Part shown: in pieces, positions 9,724 to 19,133 of the stretch
Layout: every line of letters begins with the position of its first letter
Numbering within the stretch: the stretch's first letter is position 1
Assembly: GCA_037447455.1 (NCBI GenBank)
Contig: JBBIGQ010000001.1
Span: forward strand, 124,001-188,000
Direction: 5' to 3'
From: BPGX01 sp037447455
GTDB lineage: Bacteria; Bacteroidota; Bacteroidia; B-17B0; Aurantibacillaceae
Length of the DNA stretch: 64,000 nucleotides
Notes under the pieces: generated by a model
The model's input: only the letters and a program-made list of their open reading frames with translations
The model's database searches: none
What the model was told of the DNA's origin: nothing
Translations under genes and position numbers: made by a program

Positions 9724-10971
9724 CTATTGTTCGTTGCTTTGTATAATGCCTGCTCCCACTGTTTTATATGATGTTTCATCAATGATAATAAAAGCACCTA
9801 ATACTGTAGAGTTTGTATATTCTGCAATAATCATGGGTTGAGCGGTCTGAAATTGTGCTTTGAATATGCTATTCATACCAATGCTTTCCGAATGGTGCTG
9901 TTTAAATTTCAACTCATCCAGATCAAATATCGCATCAATATTCTGACATTTAATATAAGTGTGAAAACTTTGCTGCTGTATAATATATCTTTTTGTCGGA
10001 ATAAATACAGAAGTATCCAGCCAGAAACAAATTGCAGAAAATGTTTGTGTAAGTTTAATCTCATGCGTTATGGCGTCATTAAAATCGGTATGCAATGCCA
10101 TCAGACAATATCCTCTCTGAATTTCTGTGTCTTCTTTAAGAGTAAGAGCAATGGGTTGACCATGATGCGCTTTGGTGTGCTTCTGTCCTAAAACATAAAG
10201 ATCTTTAATTTTATTTTTTTGTAAGGTAGGATAAATAAGAATTTCATCATTTACATCAAACACATCATTGAAAAGTGTTCCATAAAAATACCGTTCGTTA
10301 TTCTGAAATGTTACATATTGTACCGGCATATATGCGGGTAATTGTGCTGTTCTATCCGGATGCTGATAATTTTCCAGAAAATAAAGCAAAGTGCTCCCAT
10401 TGTACCAGGACATATTTTCAGAGCGAAAAACCACATTATCCCCTTTTAGTGCACTGACTGGTATGCATTCTATCTGATGGTTGTTTATAAATTTAAATTC
10501 TATTATCTGATGATTAAACCGCTGAAAGATAGCTTCATCATAACCCACAGCGTCCATCTTATTAATACAAAAAATAATGCAAGGAATATTCATAACATCT
10601 ACAATAAACGTATGTCGTCTGGTTTGTTCAGTAATACCTTGGGTCGCGTCAATCATGATGATGGCAACATCGGCATGCGATGCCCCTGTAATCATATTCC
10701 TTGTATATTCTTTATGCCCCGGACAATCTGCTATGATGAATTTTCTTTTATCGGTTGCAAAATATTTGTACGCCACATCAATGGTAATGCCCTGCTCTCT
10801 TTCTGCTTTTAATCCATCGGTGAGATAGGCAAAGTTGATATCACCATTGTGTTGCTGTACGGTTTCCAATATATCGTTTGAAAGAGCTTTACTATCGTAA
10901 AGCAATCGACCAATCAATGTACTTTTTCCATCGTCCACATTACCGGCAGTAATAAATTTTATAAGTTCCAT
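9724..10971 (-). CDS. cysN: Sulfate adenylyltransferase subunit 1 (GTPase subunit)
   Basis: GTP-binding subunit of ATP sulfurylase. It hydrolyses GTP to drive formation of adenosine 5'-phosphosulfate (APS) from sulfate and ATP together with CysD. The EF-Tu-like G motifs are present: GNVDDGKSTLIGRL (P-loop), EREQGITIDVAYKYF, DCPGHKEYTRNM and NKMD. Two beta-barrel domains follow to residue 415. There is no fused APS kinase (CysC) domain, which agrees with an APS-type reductase in the same operon. It is the last gene of the cluster TSUP-cysH-cysD-cysN. Confidence 0.96.
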   Translation of the reverse strand: MELIKFITAGNVDDGKSTLIGRLLYDSKALSNDILETVQQHNGDINFAYLTDGLKAEREQGITIDVAYKYFATDKRKFIIADCPGHKEYTRNMITGASHADVAIIMIDATQGITEQTRRHTFIVDVMNIPCIIFCINKMDAVGYDEAIFQRFNHQIIEFKFINNHQIECIPVSALKGDNVVFRSENMSWYNGSTLLYFLENYQHPDRTAQLPAYMPVQYVTFQNNERYFYGTLFNDVFDVNDEILIYPTLQKNKIKDLYVLGQKHTKAHHGQPIALTLKEDTEIQRGYCLMALHTDFNDAITHEIKLTQTFSAICFWLDTSVFIPTKRYIIQQQSFHTYIKCQNIDAIFDLDELKFKQHHSESIGMNSIFKAQFQTAQPMIIAEYTNSTVLGAFIIIDETSYKTVGAGIIQSNEQ

Positions 10972-10989
10972 AGATATTCTATTATCTGA

Positions 10990-11889
10990 TTAAAAATAGC
11001 CCTGTCTTTTTCTATCTTCCATCCCTGTTTCAGAGATTTTATCATCCAATCGGGTAGCACCTCTTTCCGAAATTTTGGTTGTTTTAATTTCTTCAATAAT
11101 TTCATCAATGGAAGTAGCCACAGATTCTACAGCAGCAGTACAGGAAATATCGCCCACCGTTCTGAAACGAACATATTTTTCTTCAATGACATCTGTAGTT
11201 TCTAATTTGAAAAAATCAGCATACGCTAACCATTGATTTTTTCCGGCTTTCACACATTTGCGTTTATGAGAAAAATAAATGGAAGGTAATTCTATATTCT
11301 CTTTTTTAATGTATTGCCATACATCCAACTCCGTCCAGTTACTGATTGGAAACACACGAATGTTCTCAGCTTTATGAATACGTCCGTTATAGATATTCCA
11401 TAATTCTGGTCGTTGTTGCTTGGGCTCCCACTGTCCAAATGCATCTCTGAATGAAAATATTCGTTCTTTTGCCCGTGCTTTTTCTTCATCTCGGCGAGCA
11501 CCTCCTATACAGGCCTCTAATTCCAGTTCCTGTATTGCATCTAATAAAGTGTAGGTTTGTAATACATTACGACTTGGAAACTTACCGGGTGTTTCGCTCA
11601 ACTGGTACTTTTGAATGCTCTCTTCCACATAACGCACTTCCAGATGTAATTGATATTGTTGTACGAGACGATCTCTGTAATGTAATACTTCCAGAAAATT
11701 TTGTCCTGTATCAATATGCAAAATAATAAACGGAATTTTTGCCGGGGCAAATGCTTTTACGGCGAGATGTAATACGGTCGCAGAATCCTTGCCACCGGAA
11801 AATAAAATAGCGGCTTTCCGAAATTGTCCTGCGGCTTCTCTTAAAATATAAATAGATTCCTGTTCCAGTTGTTCTAAATAATCCATCAT
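10990..11889 (-). CDS. cysD: Sulfate adenylyltransferase subunit 2
   Basis: Catalytic subunit of ATP sulfurylase, a PP-loop ATPase that adenylylates sulfate. The PP-loop is seen as ILFSGGKDSATVLHLA near residue 30. Conserved blocks follow: DTGQNFLEV, GGARRDEEKARAKERIFSFRD and the C-terminal region ending RKRQGYF. Its 299 aa length is standard. It lies 18 bases upstream of cysN and 38 bases downstream of cysH. The start is one of two adjacent ATGs. Confidence 0.97.
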   Translation of the reverse strand: MMDYLEQLEQESIYILREAAGQFRKAAILFSGGKDSATVLHLAVKAFAPAKIPFIILHIDTGQNFLEVLHYRDRLVQQYQLHLEVRYVEESIQKYQLSETPGKFPSRNVLQTYTLLDAIQELELEACIGGARRDEEKARAKERIFSFRDAFGQWEPKQQRPELWNIYNGRIHKAENIRVFPISNWTELDVWQYIKKENIELPSIYFSHKRKCVKAGKNQWLAYADFFKLETTDVIEEKYVRFRTVGDISCTAAVESVATSIDEIIEEIKTTKISERGATRLDDKISETGMEDRKRQGYF

Positions 11890-11927
11890 AGATTATCTGC
11901 ATTTATGGGTGCTACAAATTAAGTAAA

Positions 11928-12653
11928 TTATTTGAGATGCAATCCACATTCTTTTTTACCTTCATCAGAATTTTCCCACCACCAACGTCCTGCTCTGTAT
12001 GGTTCTCCTTCTTTTATGGCACGGGTACAAGGCGCACAGCCGATACTTCTAAATCCTTTATCGTATAAGACGCTGTAGGGTATTTCGTATTTATGGATAC
12101 AGTCCATAACTTCCTGCCTTGTCCAATGAATTAAAGGATTAAATTTGATGATTTGAAATTTATCATCCCATTCAAAGAGATTCATATTTTTTCTGTATTC
12201 AGAATGTTCAGCCCTTAATCCGGTTATCCAAACTTTTTTGCCTTTTAATGCTCTGAGAAGTGGTTGTATTTTGCGAATTTCACAGCATTCTTTTCTATTT
12301 TCAACACGTTCATAAAACCCATTAATACCTTGTTTTTGCACTAATTTTTCTACCTCTTTGGCTTCCGGAAAATACGGCGTGATTTTAATACCATACTTTT
12401 TTTCAGTAGCACTCCAGGTATTGTAGGTTTCCTGAAACATTCTGCCTGTATCTAATGTAAATATCTCCACCGACTGATGTGCGGTTGCAATAAAGTGTGT
12501 AATGACCTGATCTTCAATATTAAAACTGGTTGAAAAAACAATTTTATTGGGATACATTTCGCAAAGCTCCTGCAACAGATATTGAAAATCCGCATTACGA
12601 TGTTGGTTGTTCCACTCTTTGCTTTCAAATTTCTGATTATTTCCCTTATTCAT
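11928..12653 (-). CDS. cysH: Adenylyl-sulfate (APS) reductase, Fe-S type
   Basis: Thioredoxin-dependent reductase that converts APS to sulfite. The 241 aa protein carries the double-cysteine pairs that hold a [4Fe-4S] cluster: ECCEIRKIQPL near residue 120 and GCAPCTRAI near residue 205. The catalytic ECGLH tail is at the end. Those extra cysteines distinguish APS reductases from PAPS reductases such as the E. coli enzyme, so no APS kinase is needed, and none is seen. It lies 11 bases downstream of the TSUP exporter gene. Confidence 0.93.
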   Translation of the reverse strand: MNKGNNQKFESKEWNNQHRNADFQYLLQELCEMYPNKIVFSTSFNIEDQVITHFIATAHQSVEIFTLDTGRMFQETYNTWSATEKKYGIKITPYFPEAKEVEKLVQKQGINGFYERVENRKECCEIRKIQPLLRALKGKKVWITGLRAEHSEYRKNMNLFEWDDKFQIIKFNPLIHWTRQEVMDCIHKYEIPYSVLYDKGFRSIGCAPCTRAIKEGEPYRAGRWWWENSDEGKKECGLHLK

Positions 12654-12664
12654 TATCTTTTACT

Positions 12665-13429
12665 TTATGTATTTGCTATCCAGATTTTCAGTAAGGTTTT
12701 TATTGCTATTAAAATTAAAATAATGGCTACAAAAATTAATCCCCATTTTTTAGATAATCTATTATTTAATTGAATGGATATTGGCACCGCCACAATGCTT
12801 CCTAAAGAAACCCACAAAACAATCCATAAATGATGTAAACCAAGCACCAATAAAAACGTCAAAGAACTGCACAGCACTACTACAAACTTTATGGCGTGTG
12901 CAGTGCCAATTGTAGAACGCATGTCCCGCCCCCCTACTATCAGAGCCGATGTTACCAAGGCCCCCCACCCTCCTCCTCCCACACTATCCATAAAGGCACC
13001 AAAAAGCGATAAACCAGGAATGGACATCCACCGTTTTCTTTTTTCAAACCATCGTAATGCTCTGAAAATAATAATAATCGCAATACTTATAAAATACAGG
13101 GCTATTAAGGGTTTGATGTAATCAATATAATGTTTGCTTACAAAACTAATCAACAGGGCGCCTATTATAGAACCAATAATCGCCGGGTAAAGCATGGATT
13201 GATACATTTTGGAATTAATCAGTTTGTTTTTCTTATAAATATAAGTAGCATAGCCCGTATTGAAAATTTCAGAAAAATGCATCACAGCACTGGCAATAGC
13301 CGGTGTAATACTATTTGGGAAAATAAATAGTAATAAAGAGGTGGTCATAATGCCATAAGCCATTCCAAATGCTCCGTCTATCAATTGAGCACTCAAGCCA
13401 ATCAATATATATAGAAATATATCGTTCAT
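12665..13429 (-). CDS. TSUP family anion exporter (TauE/SafE type)
   Basis: A 254 aa membrane protein with about eight hydrophobic segments in two inverted halves. The typical glycine-rich openings are LIDGAFGMAYG (near residue 18) and GAFMDSVGGGGWGALVTSALI (near residue 145). TSUP proteins move sulfite, sulfoacetate or related organosulfur anions. Being first in an operon with cysH, cysD and cysN suggests it handles sulfate or sulfite in assimilation, a position where it may import sulfate (inference). A second TSUP gene lies in the sulfide operon at 34.7 kb. Confidence 0.88.
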   Translation of the reverse strand: MNDIFLYILIGLSAQLIDGAFGMAYGIMTTSLLLFIFPNSITPAIASAVMHFSEIFNTGYATYIYKKNKLINSKMYQSMLYPAIIGSIIGALLISFVSKHYIDYIKPLIALYFISIAIIIIFRALRWFEKRKRWMSIPGLSLFGAFMDSVGGGGWGALVTSALIVGGRDMRSTIGTAHAIKFVVVLCSSLTFLLVLGLHHLWIVLWVSLGSIVAVPISIQLNNRLSKKWGLIFVAIILILIAIKTLLKIWIANT

Positions 13430-13445
13430 TTGTTAAACGTGCTTG

Positions 13446-13473
13446 CAAAAGTAAAGAGTAATTCTGCTATCAA
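13446..13473 (-). promoter_or_regulatory. Predicted promoter of the sulfate assimilation operon
   Basis: On the minus strand TACTTTTG (13453-13446) matches the Bacteroidota -7 consensus TAnnTTTG perfectly. A TTG at 13473-13471 lies 17 bases upstream, slightly short of the usual spacing. Transcription would begin about ten bases before the ATG of the TSUP gene, and the element overlaps the end of the PAP2 gene. This suggests the sulfur operon is transcribed separately from the oxidase genes. Confidence 0.5.
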
Positions 13474-14096
13474 TAATGATATTTGTCATAACCGTACGAT
13501 ATGTTTTCATAAGAACGACGATTTAAATGTTTTTGAAATTTTAATGAAACAAAAGTACAAACACCGCCTATCAAAGCGCGCATTAAAACATCGGAAGGAT
13601 AGTGTACTCCAAGATACATCCTTGAATATCCCACTAAAGCAGCATACGTAAAAGCAGGCACCAGAACATACCATTTTGGAAAATCCAATGCTAAATTGCT
13701 GGCTATATTAAACGCCAAACTACTATGACCAGATGGAAAAGAAGGGCTTTGTTCTTTTTGCAATGGAAAAATGAATGTGTACGATTCATACGGCCGTGGT
13801 CGCTGAATTAAATACTTTAATCCATACGTGAGTAGGACTGTAGAAGATAAAGAAATAATGGTTCGTACCGCTCTTTGTTCCCATTCTTTGTTTTTAGAAA
13901 TAATACATGTGGTATAATAGGCTAATGGTAATGTAACCGAAACAGGATAAATAGATTTTGAAAGCACATTAAAGAAAGAGTATTGATTAAGATCTCTATG
14001 CTTTTGTATAGAATACAAAGTATTGATGTCTGCATTTTGTGGAAATATTTTAAAACTAAAACTTATTACAAGTAGATGTATAAACCATTGTTTCAT
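13470..14096 (-). CDS. PAP2 superfamily phosphatase
   Basis: Membrane lipid phosphatase (208 aa), likely acting on phosphatidate or undecaprenyl pyrophosphate outside the inner membrane. The three PAP2 motifs are visible: KYLIQRPRP, PSFPSGHSS and SRMYLGVHYPSD. The ATG at 14096 starts a signal-peptide-like sequence (MKQWFIHLLVISFSF). The frame is open further upstream to 14192, but that overlaps ccoI. It follows ccoI by 43 bases on the same strand. The substrate is inferred from the family only. Confidence 0.88.
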   Translation of the reverse strand: MKQWFIHLLVISFSFKIFPQNADINTLYSIQKHRDLNQYSFFNVLSKSIYPVSVTLPLAYYTTCIISKNKEWEQRAVRTIISLSSTVLLTYGLKYLIQRPRPYESYTFIFPLQKEQSPSFPSGHSSLAFNIASNLALDFPKWYVLVPAFTYAALVGYSRMYLGVHYPSDVLMRALIGGVCTFVSLKFQKHLNRRSYENISYGYDKYHY

Positions 14097-14139
14097 CTTA
14101 AAATTTTCAGAAATATACGAAATAAACAAAGTAATATTT

Positions 14140-16560
14140 TTAAGATAATATCTTGTATTTCCCAGCAAAATAATTGGTTGAAAAGATGGCAAAAAGAACT
14201 ACGGAAATACTGCTTAAAGGCATAAACAGCGCCGCTACAATAGGCGTTAAATATCCATTAAACGCCAAAGTTAAGCCAATGATATTATAAGTAAATGAGA
14301 ATATATAACTTATTATCAAAAGCCAATAAGCTGTTTTGGCGAAACGTAAAATGTTTGGTAAGTACATCAAACTTTCTCCTTTCATAATAGCATCGCCGGA
14401 TGGTGCAAAAAAACTCATATCATCAGTGATGCTGACACCAAAGTCCGCTGTTTTTAAGGCCGGTATATCGTTCAATCCATCTCCAACCATCATTACCCCA
14501 GAAGTATTATTTTGCAAACGCAGAATATATGCTTTTTTATCTTCCGGTTTTTGATTGGTTAGTATCCTTACTCCATCTGCAAATACTTTTTGAATATGCT
14601 GTGTGCGAAGTGCATTATCGCCTGTTAGTATATGAATAAAATATCCTTTATTTTTCAGTTCATTTAAATTTTCAAGTCCTTCCCGAAGAGAATTAGCAAT
14701 AGAAAAATACCCCAATTTAATTCCATCCATTTCAACACATACAACAGAGTGTAATTCCTCTTTAACTTCCCGCATTTCCAACCATTCTTTACTTCCTATT
14801 CTTATGACATGATCATTCACAATGGCGTAAATACCTTTTCCAGGAAATTCCTGATAATGACTACAATCGTATTCCTCCTCAACAGCATTTTTCAATACAT
14901 CACAAATTTTTTTACTCAAAGGATGAAAAGAGTTTTGTAAAGCAGTATATATTATTGTTTTATCATAAGTAGTTAATTCTTTCTTTCCCACCCATTGTAT
15001 CTGTAATTTTTTTTCTGTTAAAGTACCTGTTTTATCTAATATAATGTGCTGAATTTTTGCCAATGTTGCTATGCTATCCGTATTCTTAACATAAAAAGAT
15101 AGCCTGGCCAATAAGCGGGATACATTCCCAAACAAAAAAGGTGCACTTAAAGCAAAAGCACACGAACAACCTATTATTAATATAGAAGTAACATTTTTAA
15201 TGACTGTTTGAATGCCTGCATCTTTCCAATAAAAAATGGCTATCGCTGCCACACTTAAGACAGAAAAGGTGATTAACTTTCCTAAAAAAGAAGAGAGTTC
15301 TTTAAATGAATTGTTTTTTCTGTCTGTGTTCTCATTCCATAATTGAACAAAATATTGTTGATCAAAAGGTTTTTTAACCTGAACTATAATTTTTTTTCCC
15401 ACCAACCTGCCACCCGCATAAATAAGATCTCCTTTATGTTTATAAAAAAGTTCCGATTCGCCTGTTACAAAACTATAATCAATTTGCGCTTCTTCACTTA
15501 ATAAAACACCATCAAACGGAATAAGTTCACCATTTCGCAATTTTACCAAATCATTTTCCTGAATATCTTTCACCTCTTTTACTACTTCATTTAAATTTTC
15601 AATTTTAATAACACTGATAGGGAAAAATGAATGAAAGGACTTTTCAAAATCCAAAAATTGATAGGTTTTATATTGATACCACCGACCAATAAGCAAGAAA
15701 AAAATAAATCCGCTGAAAGAATCAAAATAGCCCGACTCGTGAAGAAAAAACACATCATAAGTACTTCGAAAAAATAACGTAAAAATACCTATACCAATAG
15801 GAATATCCATATTCAATTCCATTGCCTTCACACCACTCCACGCCGACTTTAAATAAGGATATGCTGAAAAAATCAAAACCGGTAAGGATAACACAAAACT
15901 CATATAATGAAAAAAATCAGCATACTGTATTTCCAATGTTGAAAGCGTATCGAGATAATCCGGAAAACTTAATAACATAATGTTTCCAAACGCAAAGCCG
16001 GCTACTCCCAAGCGAAGCAAAAGCATTTTGTATTCGGCCCTCTGATCTTTTTGGCTTAAACTAAAATAGGGTTTATAACCAATCTGTGTTAAAAGTATTG
16101 CAAGACCTTTCAAGGATATTTTTGAACTATCAAAAAGAATAGAAATTTTTTTACTGTGAAAATTAACCTGCGACTGGATGATGGCTGCATGTAATTGGGG
16201 TAAATGTTCTAATAACCAAATACAGGAAGCACAATGTATTGCCGGCGCATACAATAGTACTTTACAAATATTCCCTTCCCTGAAAGAAATTATCTTCTCT
16301 TGTATTGCCGTATTTTCAAGTAATTCAAACTCACTCACGGACTCTTCGTCCGTTGGTTTACTGAAGTTTCCAAAAGATGTATTATCATAAATCGTTTCCA
16401 GCCCAGAATCTTTCAAAATTGTATAAACACTTACACATCCTTTGCAGCAAAAATAATGAGCATCTTTTGTGTACGGTTTATTAGGCAAATTACTTCCGCA
16501 ATGAAAGCATTCATTTTTTATACTGTCTTTTGAAACTTCCGTTTTATTTATTGCATACAT
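14140..16560 (-). CDS. ccoI: Copper-transporting P-type ATPase of the cbb3 locus (CcoI/FixI-like)
   Basis: P1B-type ATPase expected to export copper for maturation of the cbb3 oxidase. The 806 aa protein starts with a cysteine-rich domain (CFHCG, FCCKGCVSVY) seen in CcoI proteins. A heavy-metal-associated domain follows with CASC near residue 110, then the membrane segments, the phosphorylation motif DKTGTLT and the hinge GDGLNDIPAL. The intramembrane metal site, normally Cys-Pro-Cys, reads Cys-Ser-Cys here (residues 465-467, bases 15160-15168, TGT TCG TGT). That is a departure from the usual motif. It lies seven bases downstream of the SafE-like gene at the end of the cco cluster. Confidence 0.92.
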   Translation of the reverse strand: MYAINKTEVSKDSIKNECFHCGSNLPNKPYTKDAHYFCCKGCVSVYTILKDSGLETIYDNTSFGNFSKPTDEESVSEFELLENTAIQEKIISFREGNICKVLLYAPAIHCASCIWLLEHLPQLHAAIIQSQVNFHSKKISILFDSSKISLKGLAILLTQIGYKPYFSLSQKDQRAEYKMLLLRLGVAGFAFGNIMLLSFPDYLDTLSTLEIQYADFFHYMSFVLSLPVLIFSAYPYLKSAWSGVKAMELNMDIPIGIGIFTLFFRSTYDVFFLHESGYFDSFSGFIFFLLIGRWYQYKTYQFLDFEKSFHSFFPISVIKIENLNEVVKEVKDIQENDLVKLRNGELIPFDGVLLSEEAQIDYSFVTGESELFYKHKGDLIYAGGRLVGKKIIVQVKKPFDQQYFVQLWNENTDRKNNSFKELSSFLGKLITFSVLSVAAIAIFYWKDAGIQTVIKNVTSILIIGCSCAFALSAPFLFGNVSRLLARLSFYVKNTDSIATLAKIQHIILDKTGTLTEKKLQIQWVGKKELTTYDKTIIYTALQNSFHPLSKKICDVLKNAVEEEYDCSHYQEFPGKGIYAIVNDHVIRIGSKEWLEMREVKEELHSVVCVEMDGIKLGYFSIANSLREGLENLNELKNKGYFIHILTGDNALRTQHIQKVFADGVRILTNQKPEDKKAYILRLQNNTSGVMMVGDGLNDIPALKTADFGVSITDDMSFFAPSGDAIMKGESLMYLPNILRFAKTAYWLLIISYIFSFTYNIIGLTLAFNGYLTPIVAALFMPLSSISVVLFAIFSTNYFAGKYKILS

Positions 16561-16567
16561 TTTACTA

Positions 16568-17263
16568 TCATTTATGACATTCTATGATAGACATTTGTTT
16601 GCCGGATTTGATATTCGGGCTTATATAAGGAATATTTAAATTCATACTTCTCAAAACAAGTAATGTACCTGTAATTAGCGCTAATGCAGGCATTATGTAT
16701 TTCCAAATTGATCTTGAACTTTGTACTTTCTGAAAAATTAAAGAAACTGCGAGCAATGCAGGTATGTTGGCCAGACCGAAGAAAATCATAAATAAGGCGC
16801 CGTATAACATAGAGTATGTTGTTGTTGCAAAGGATAAAGCAATAAAAGAAAAGCCGCATGGTAAAAAACCATTGATAAATCCTGCAATAAAAAATTTTTG
16901 AATGGGCGACGATGTATGTCTTAGCAAGCCATTTAGAAAAGAAAACATTTGTGTATCAAAATTGGTTTTCAACGGAAATGGAAAAAAATAAGAATATCCG
17001 ATAAACAATAAAACAATACCCGCAATAAGTGAAATAATTTGTTGCATTCCAATTAAGTGTCCAATAAATCCTAACTGCCCAAACATCATACCTAACAGGG
17101 CATACCCCAAAACTCGGGATATTTGATAAATAATAAATTTAATGAAAAATGTATTTCGTTTTATACCCGAAAAGTGGAACAACATTAAAGGACCACACAT
17201 TCCTGCACAATGAGTACTTCCCAAAAAACCCAAGGTTACCGCTGTAATGAAAAGATTTACCAT
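16568..17263 (-). CDS. SafE/DsbD-type membrane protein of the cbb3 locus
   Basis: A 231 aa six-helix membrane protein of the sulfite exporter TauE/SafE, DsbD_2-like family. It opens with LGFLGSTHCAGMCGPL, a Cys-containing motif shared by this subfamily, and has GFLPCGFSFIAL in its second half. Such genes are regular members of Bacteroidota cbb3 clusters beside ccoG, ccoH and ccoI. They are thought to help copper or thiol delivery during oxidase assembly; the exact reaction is unknown. It sits between ccoH and ccoI with gaps under ten bases. Confidence 0.87.
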   Translation of the reverse strand: MVNLFITAVTLGFLGSTHCAGMCGPLMLFHFSGIKRNTFFIKFIIYQISRVLGYALLGMMFGQLGFIGHLIGMQQIISLIAGIVLLFIGYSYFFPFPLKTNFDTQMFSFLNGLLRHTSSPIQKFFIAGFINGFLPCGFSFIALSFATTTYSMLYGALFMIFFGLANIPALLAVSLIFQKVQSSRSIWKYIMPALALITGTLLVLRSMNLNIPYISPNIKSGKQMSIIECHK

Positions 17264-17272
17264 AAACTGTTT

Positions 17273-17704
17273 TCAGTATATAAACATTTCCTTCTCATAA
17301 TAATATACGGTACTCTCGTCTTTCCATTCTATCTTTAATATAACCCTGCCTTTACTGATTTTATTTTTATCAAGGATACACAAACTGGTATTATCAAATG
17401 TATAAAGCACATCCTTTTCATTATTTTGCGGATAATACATGTAAACACTTATTTGTTCAGGATTATTTTTGTTTATTTTTATTTGAACGTGTTGATGCTC
17501 CTGATTAAATCTGAGCGCGCTATCGCCCAATTGAATGGTATTTCTGTACTTTTCTATTTGACTCTGAAACTTTAATTCTTTTGAATAATAATCACTTTCT
17601 ACCAAATCTACTTTTGAACCCATCATCTGTGCAACCATGTACAAAATAAATCCCGCAAACATCAAAAAAACCAGCGTAATAACATGTCCGATTGAAATTT
17701 TCAT
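17273..17704 (-). CDS. ccoH: cbb3 oxidase assembly protein CcoH (FixH family)
   Basis: A 143 aa single-pass membrane protein with one N-terminal helix (HVITLVFLMFAGFILYMVAQMM) and a periplasmic beta domain with KVDLVESDYYSKELKFQ. That is the FixH/CcoH layout. CcoH is needed for stable assembly of the cbb3 complex. It sits two bases downstream of ccoG and ten upstream of the SafE-like gene. Confidence 0.88.
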   Translation of the reverse strand: MKISIGHVITLVFLMFAGFILYMVAQMMGSKVDLVESDYYSKELKFQSQIEKYRNTIQLGDSALRFNQEHQHVQIKINKNNPEQISVYMYYPQNNEKDVLYTFDNTSLCILDKNKISKGRVILKIEWKDESTVYYYEKEMFIY

Positions 17705-17706
17705 TT

Positions 17707-19131
17707 TTAAAAAGATAAAAAGTTGGTTTTGAATTTTTTAATTACTTGATTGTTTTCATCATACACCCCAATTTCAATTGGTGTTTTCATTCCATTGACG
17801 GATTTTTTGTCCAGTATCACAAAAAAGGAACCTTGAATATAACGCCCTTTTTCAATTATCGGCAAATGACCAATTATTTCGATTTTAGCATTAACGGGTT
17901 GAATCATTTTTATAGATATTTTTTGTGGCAGATTCGATTTATTGAGAAATTTGTACGTGTATAAATTTTTCACCTTGCCATCCGCTGTAGTTTGTGTCAA
18001 AAAGCCATAAGAACGCAGTATCGTACCATCCACAACCGTCCTTTTAACTAAAAGAAGAGTAATAATTCCTATTAAAACAACTAACACAGCAATGTATCCT
18101 TTCACTCTGGCTGTAATTTTATATGGAAGTTTTTCCTTAATCTGATATTCCGTAGAATAACGAATCAGTCCTTTTGGTAAACCCACACTTTCCATCATAT
18201 AATTGCAGGCATCAATGCACAAGGCACAATTCACACACTCCAGCTGTGTTCCGTTTCTAATATCAATACCAGTAGGACAAACATATACGCACTGATGGCA
18301 ATCAATACAATTCCCTTTATTGGCTAAATCTCTGTTTTCATTTTTTTTAAACTTCCCTCTTGGTTCACCGCGAACGTAATCATAAGCAATCACCAATGTG
18401 TCTTTGCCCAATAATACACCCTGCATTCTACCATAAGGACAAATATTAGTACACACCTGTTCTCTTAAAAAAGCAAAAACACCATAAAAAGCCAAACTAA
18501 ACGCCACAAGCGTAGAAAATCCTGCAATATGATCTGATATAGGTTCTGAAATAATTTTTTTTAATTCGTCAATACCGATTAAATAACTCAAAAATAAATT
18601 AGAAATAATAAATGCAACGCTATAAAACAAAAAGTGTTTGAGAAATTTTTTTCGGAATTTCTGAAAATTCATTTTTTGTTTGTTCAGTGCCATTTGCTCT
18701 TTCCAATCCCCTTCTATCCAATATTCAATTTTACGATAAATCAACTCCATAAAAATAGTTTGCGGGCAAGCCCAACCACAAAACAATCTGCCAAAAACCA
18801 CCGTAAATAACGCCACAAAAACAACAAAACTTATCATCAGTAATCCAAAATAAAAAAAATCCTGCGGATAAAACACTTTACTAAAAATGATAAATTTTCT
18901 ATGAATTATATCTAATAAAAATAACGGCTCATCATTTATTTTCAAAAAAGGTAATACAAAAAGTATGGAAAGTAATATATAGCCGAATATCTGTCGTAAA
19001 GTATGAAACTTGCCTTGTTGTCTTTTAGGATAAATCCATTTTCTTCTACCCTTCTCATCAATAGTAGATAATTTGTCTCTGAACGATTGATCGACGGTAT
19101 TAACTATTTTTTTCTGTTCAATTATTTCCAT
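17707..19131 (-). CDS. ccoG: cbb3 assembly polyferredoxin CcoG (RdxA/FixG)
   Basis: Membrane-bound iron-sulfur protein involved in cbb3 oxidase biogenesis, proposed to reduce copper(II) for insertion. The 474 aa protein has several transmembrane segments and the membrane-facing cysteine motifs FCGWACPQ and CTNICPYGRM. It also has two ferredoxin-type clusters (CIDCHQCVYVCP and CVNCALCIDAC, about residues 270-310). A C-terminal immunoglobulin-like domain follows (about residue 360 on). It lies two bases downstream of ccoP. Confidence 0.95.
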   Translation of the reverse strand: MEIIEQKKIVNTVDQSFRDKLSTIDEKGRRKWIYPKRQQGKFHTLRQIFGYILLSILFVLPFLKINDEPLFLLDIIHRKFIIFSKVFYPQDFFYFGLLMISFVVFVALFTVVFGRLFCGWACPQTIFMELIYRKIEYWIEGDWKEQMALNKQKMNFQKFRKKFLKHFLFYSVAFIISNLFLSYLIGIDELKKIISEPISDHIAGFSTLVAFSLAFYGVFAFLREQVCTNICPYGRMQGVLLGKDTLVIAYDYVRGEPRGKFKKNENRDLANKGNCIDCHQCVYVCPTGIDIRNGTQLECVNCALCIDACNYMMESVGLPKGLIRYSTEYQIKEKLPYKITARVKGYIAVLVVLIGIITLLLVKRTVVDGTILRSYGFLTQTTADGKVKNLYTYKFLNKSNLPQKISIKMIQPVNAKIEIIGHLPIIEKGRYIQGSFFVILDKKSVNGMKTPIEIGVYDENNQVIKKFKTNFLSF

Positions 19132-19133
19132 TA

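Noticed and set aside
10477..10828. Open frames of 111 and 83 codons on the + strand inside cysN
   Set aside because: Shadows of the conserved EF-Tu-like coding sequence; no promoter or domain.
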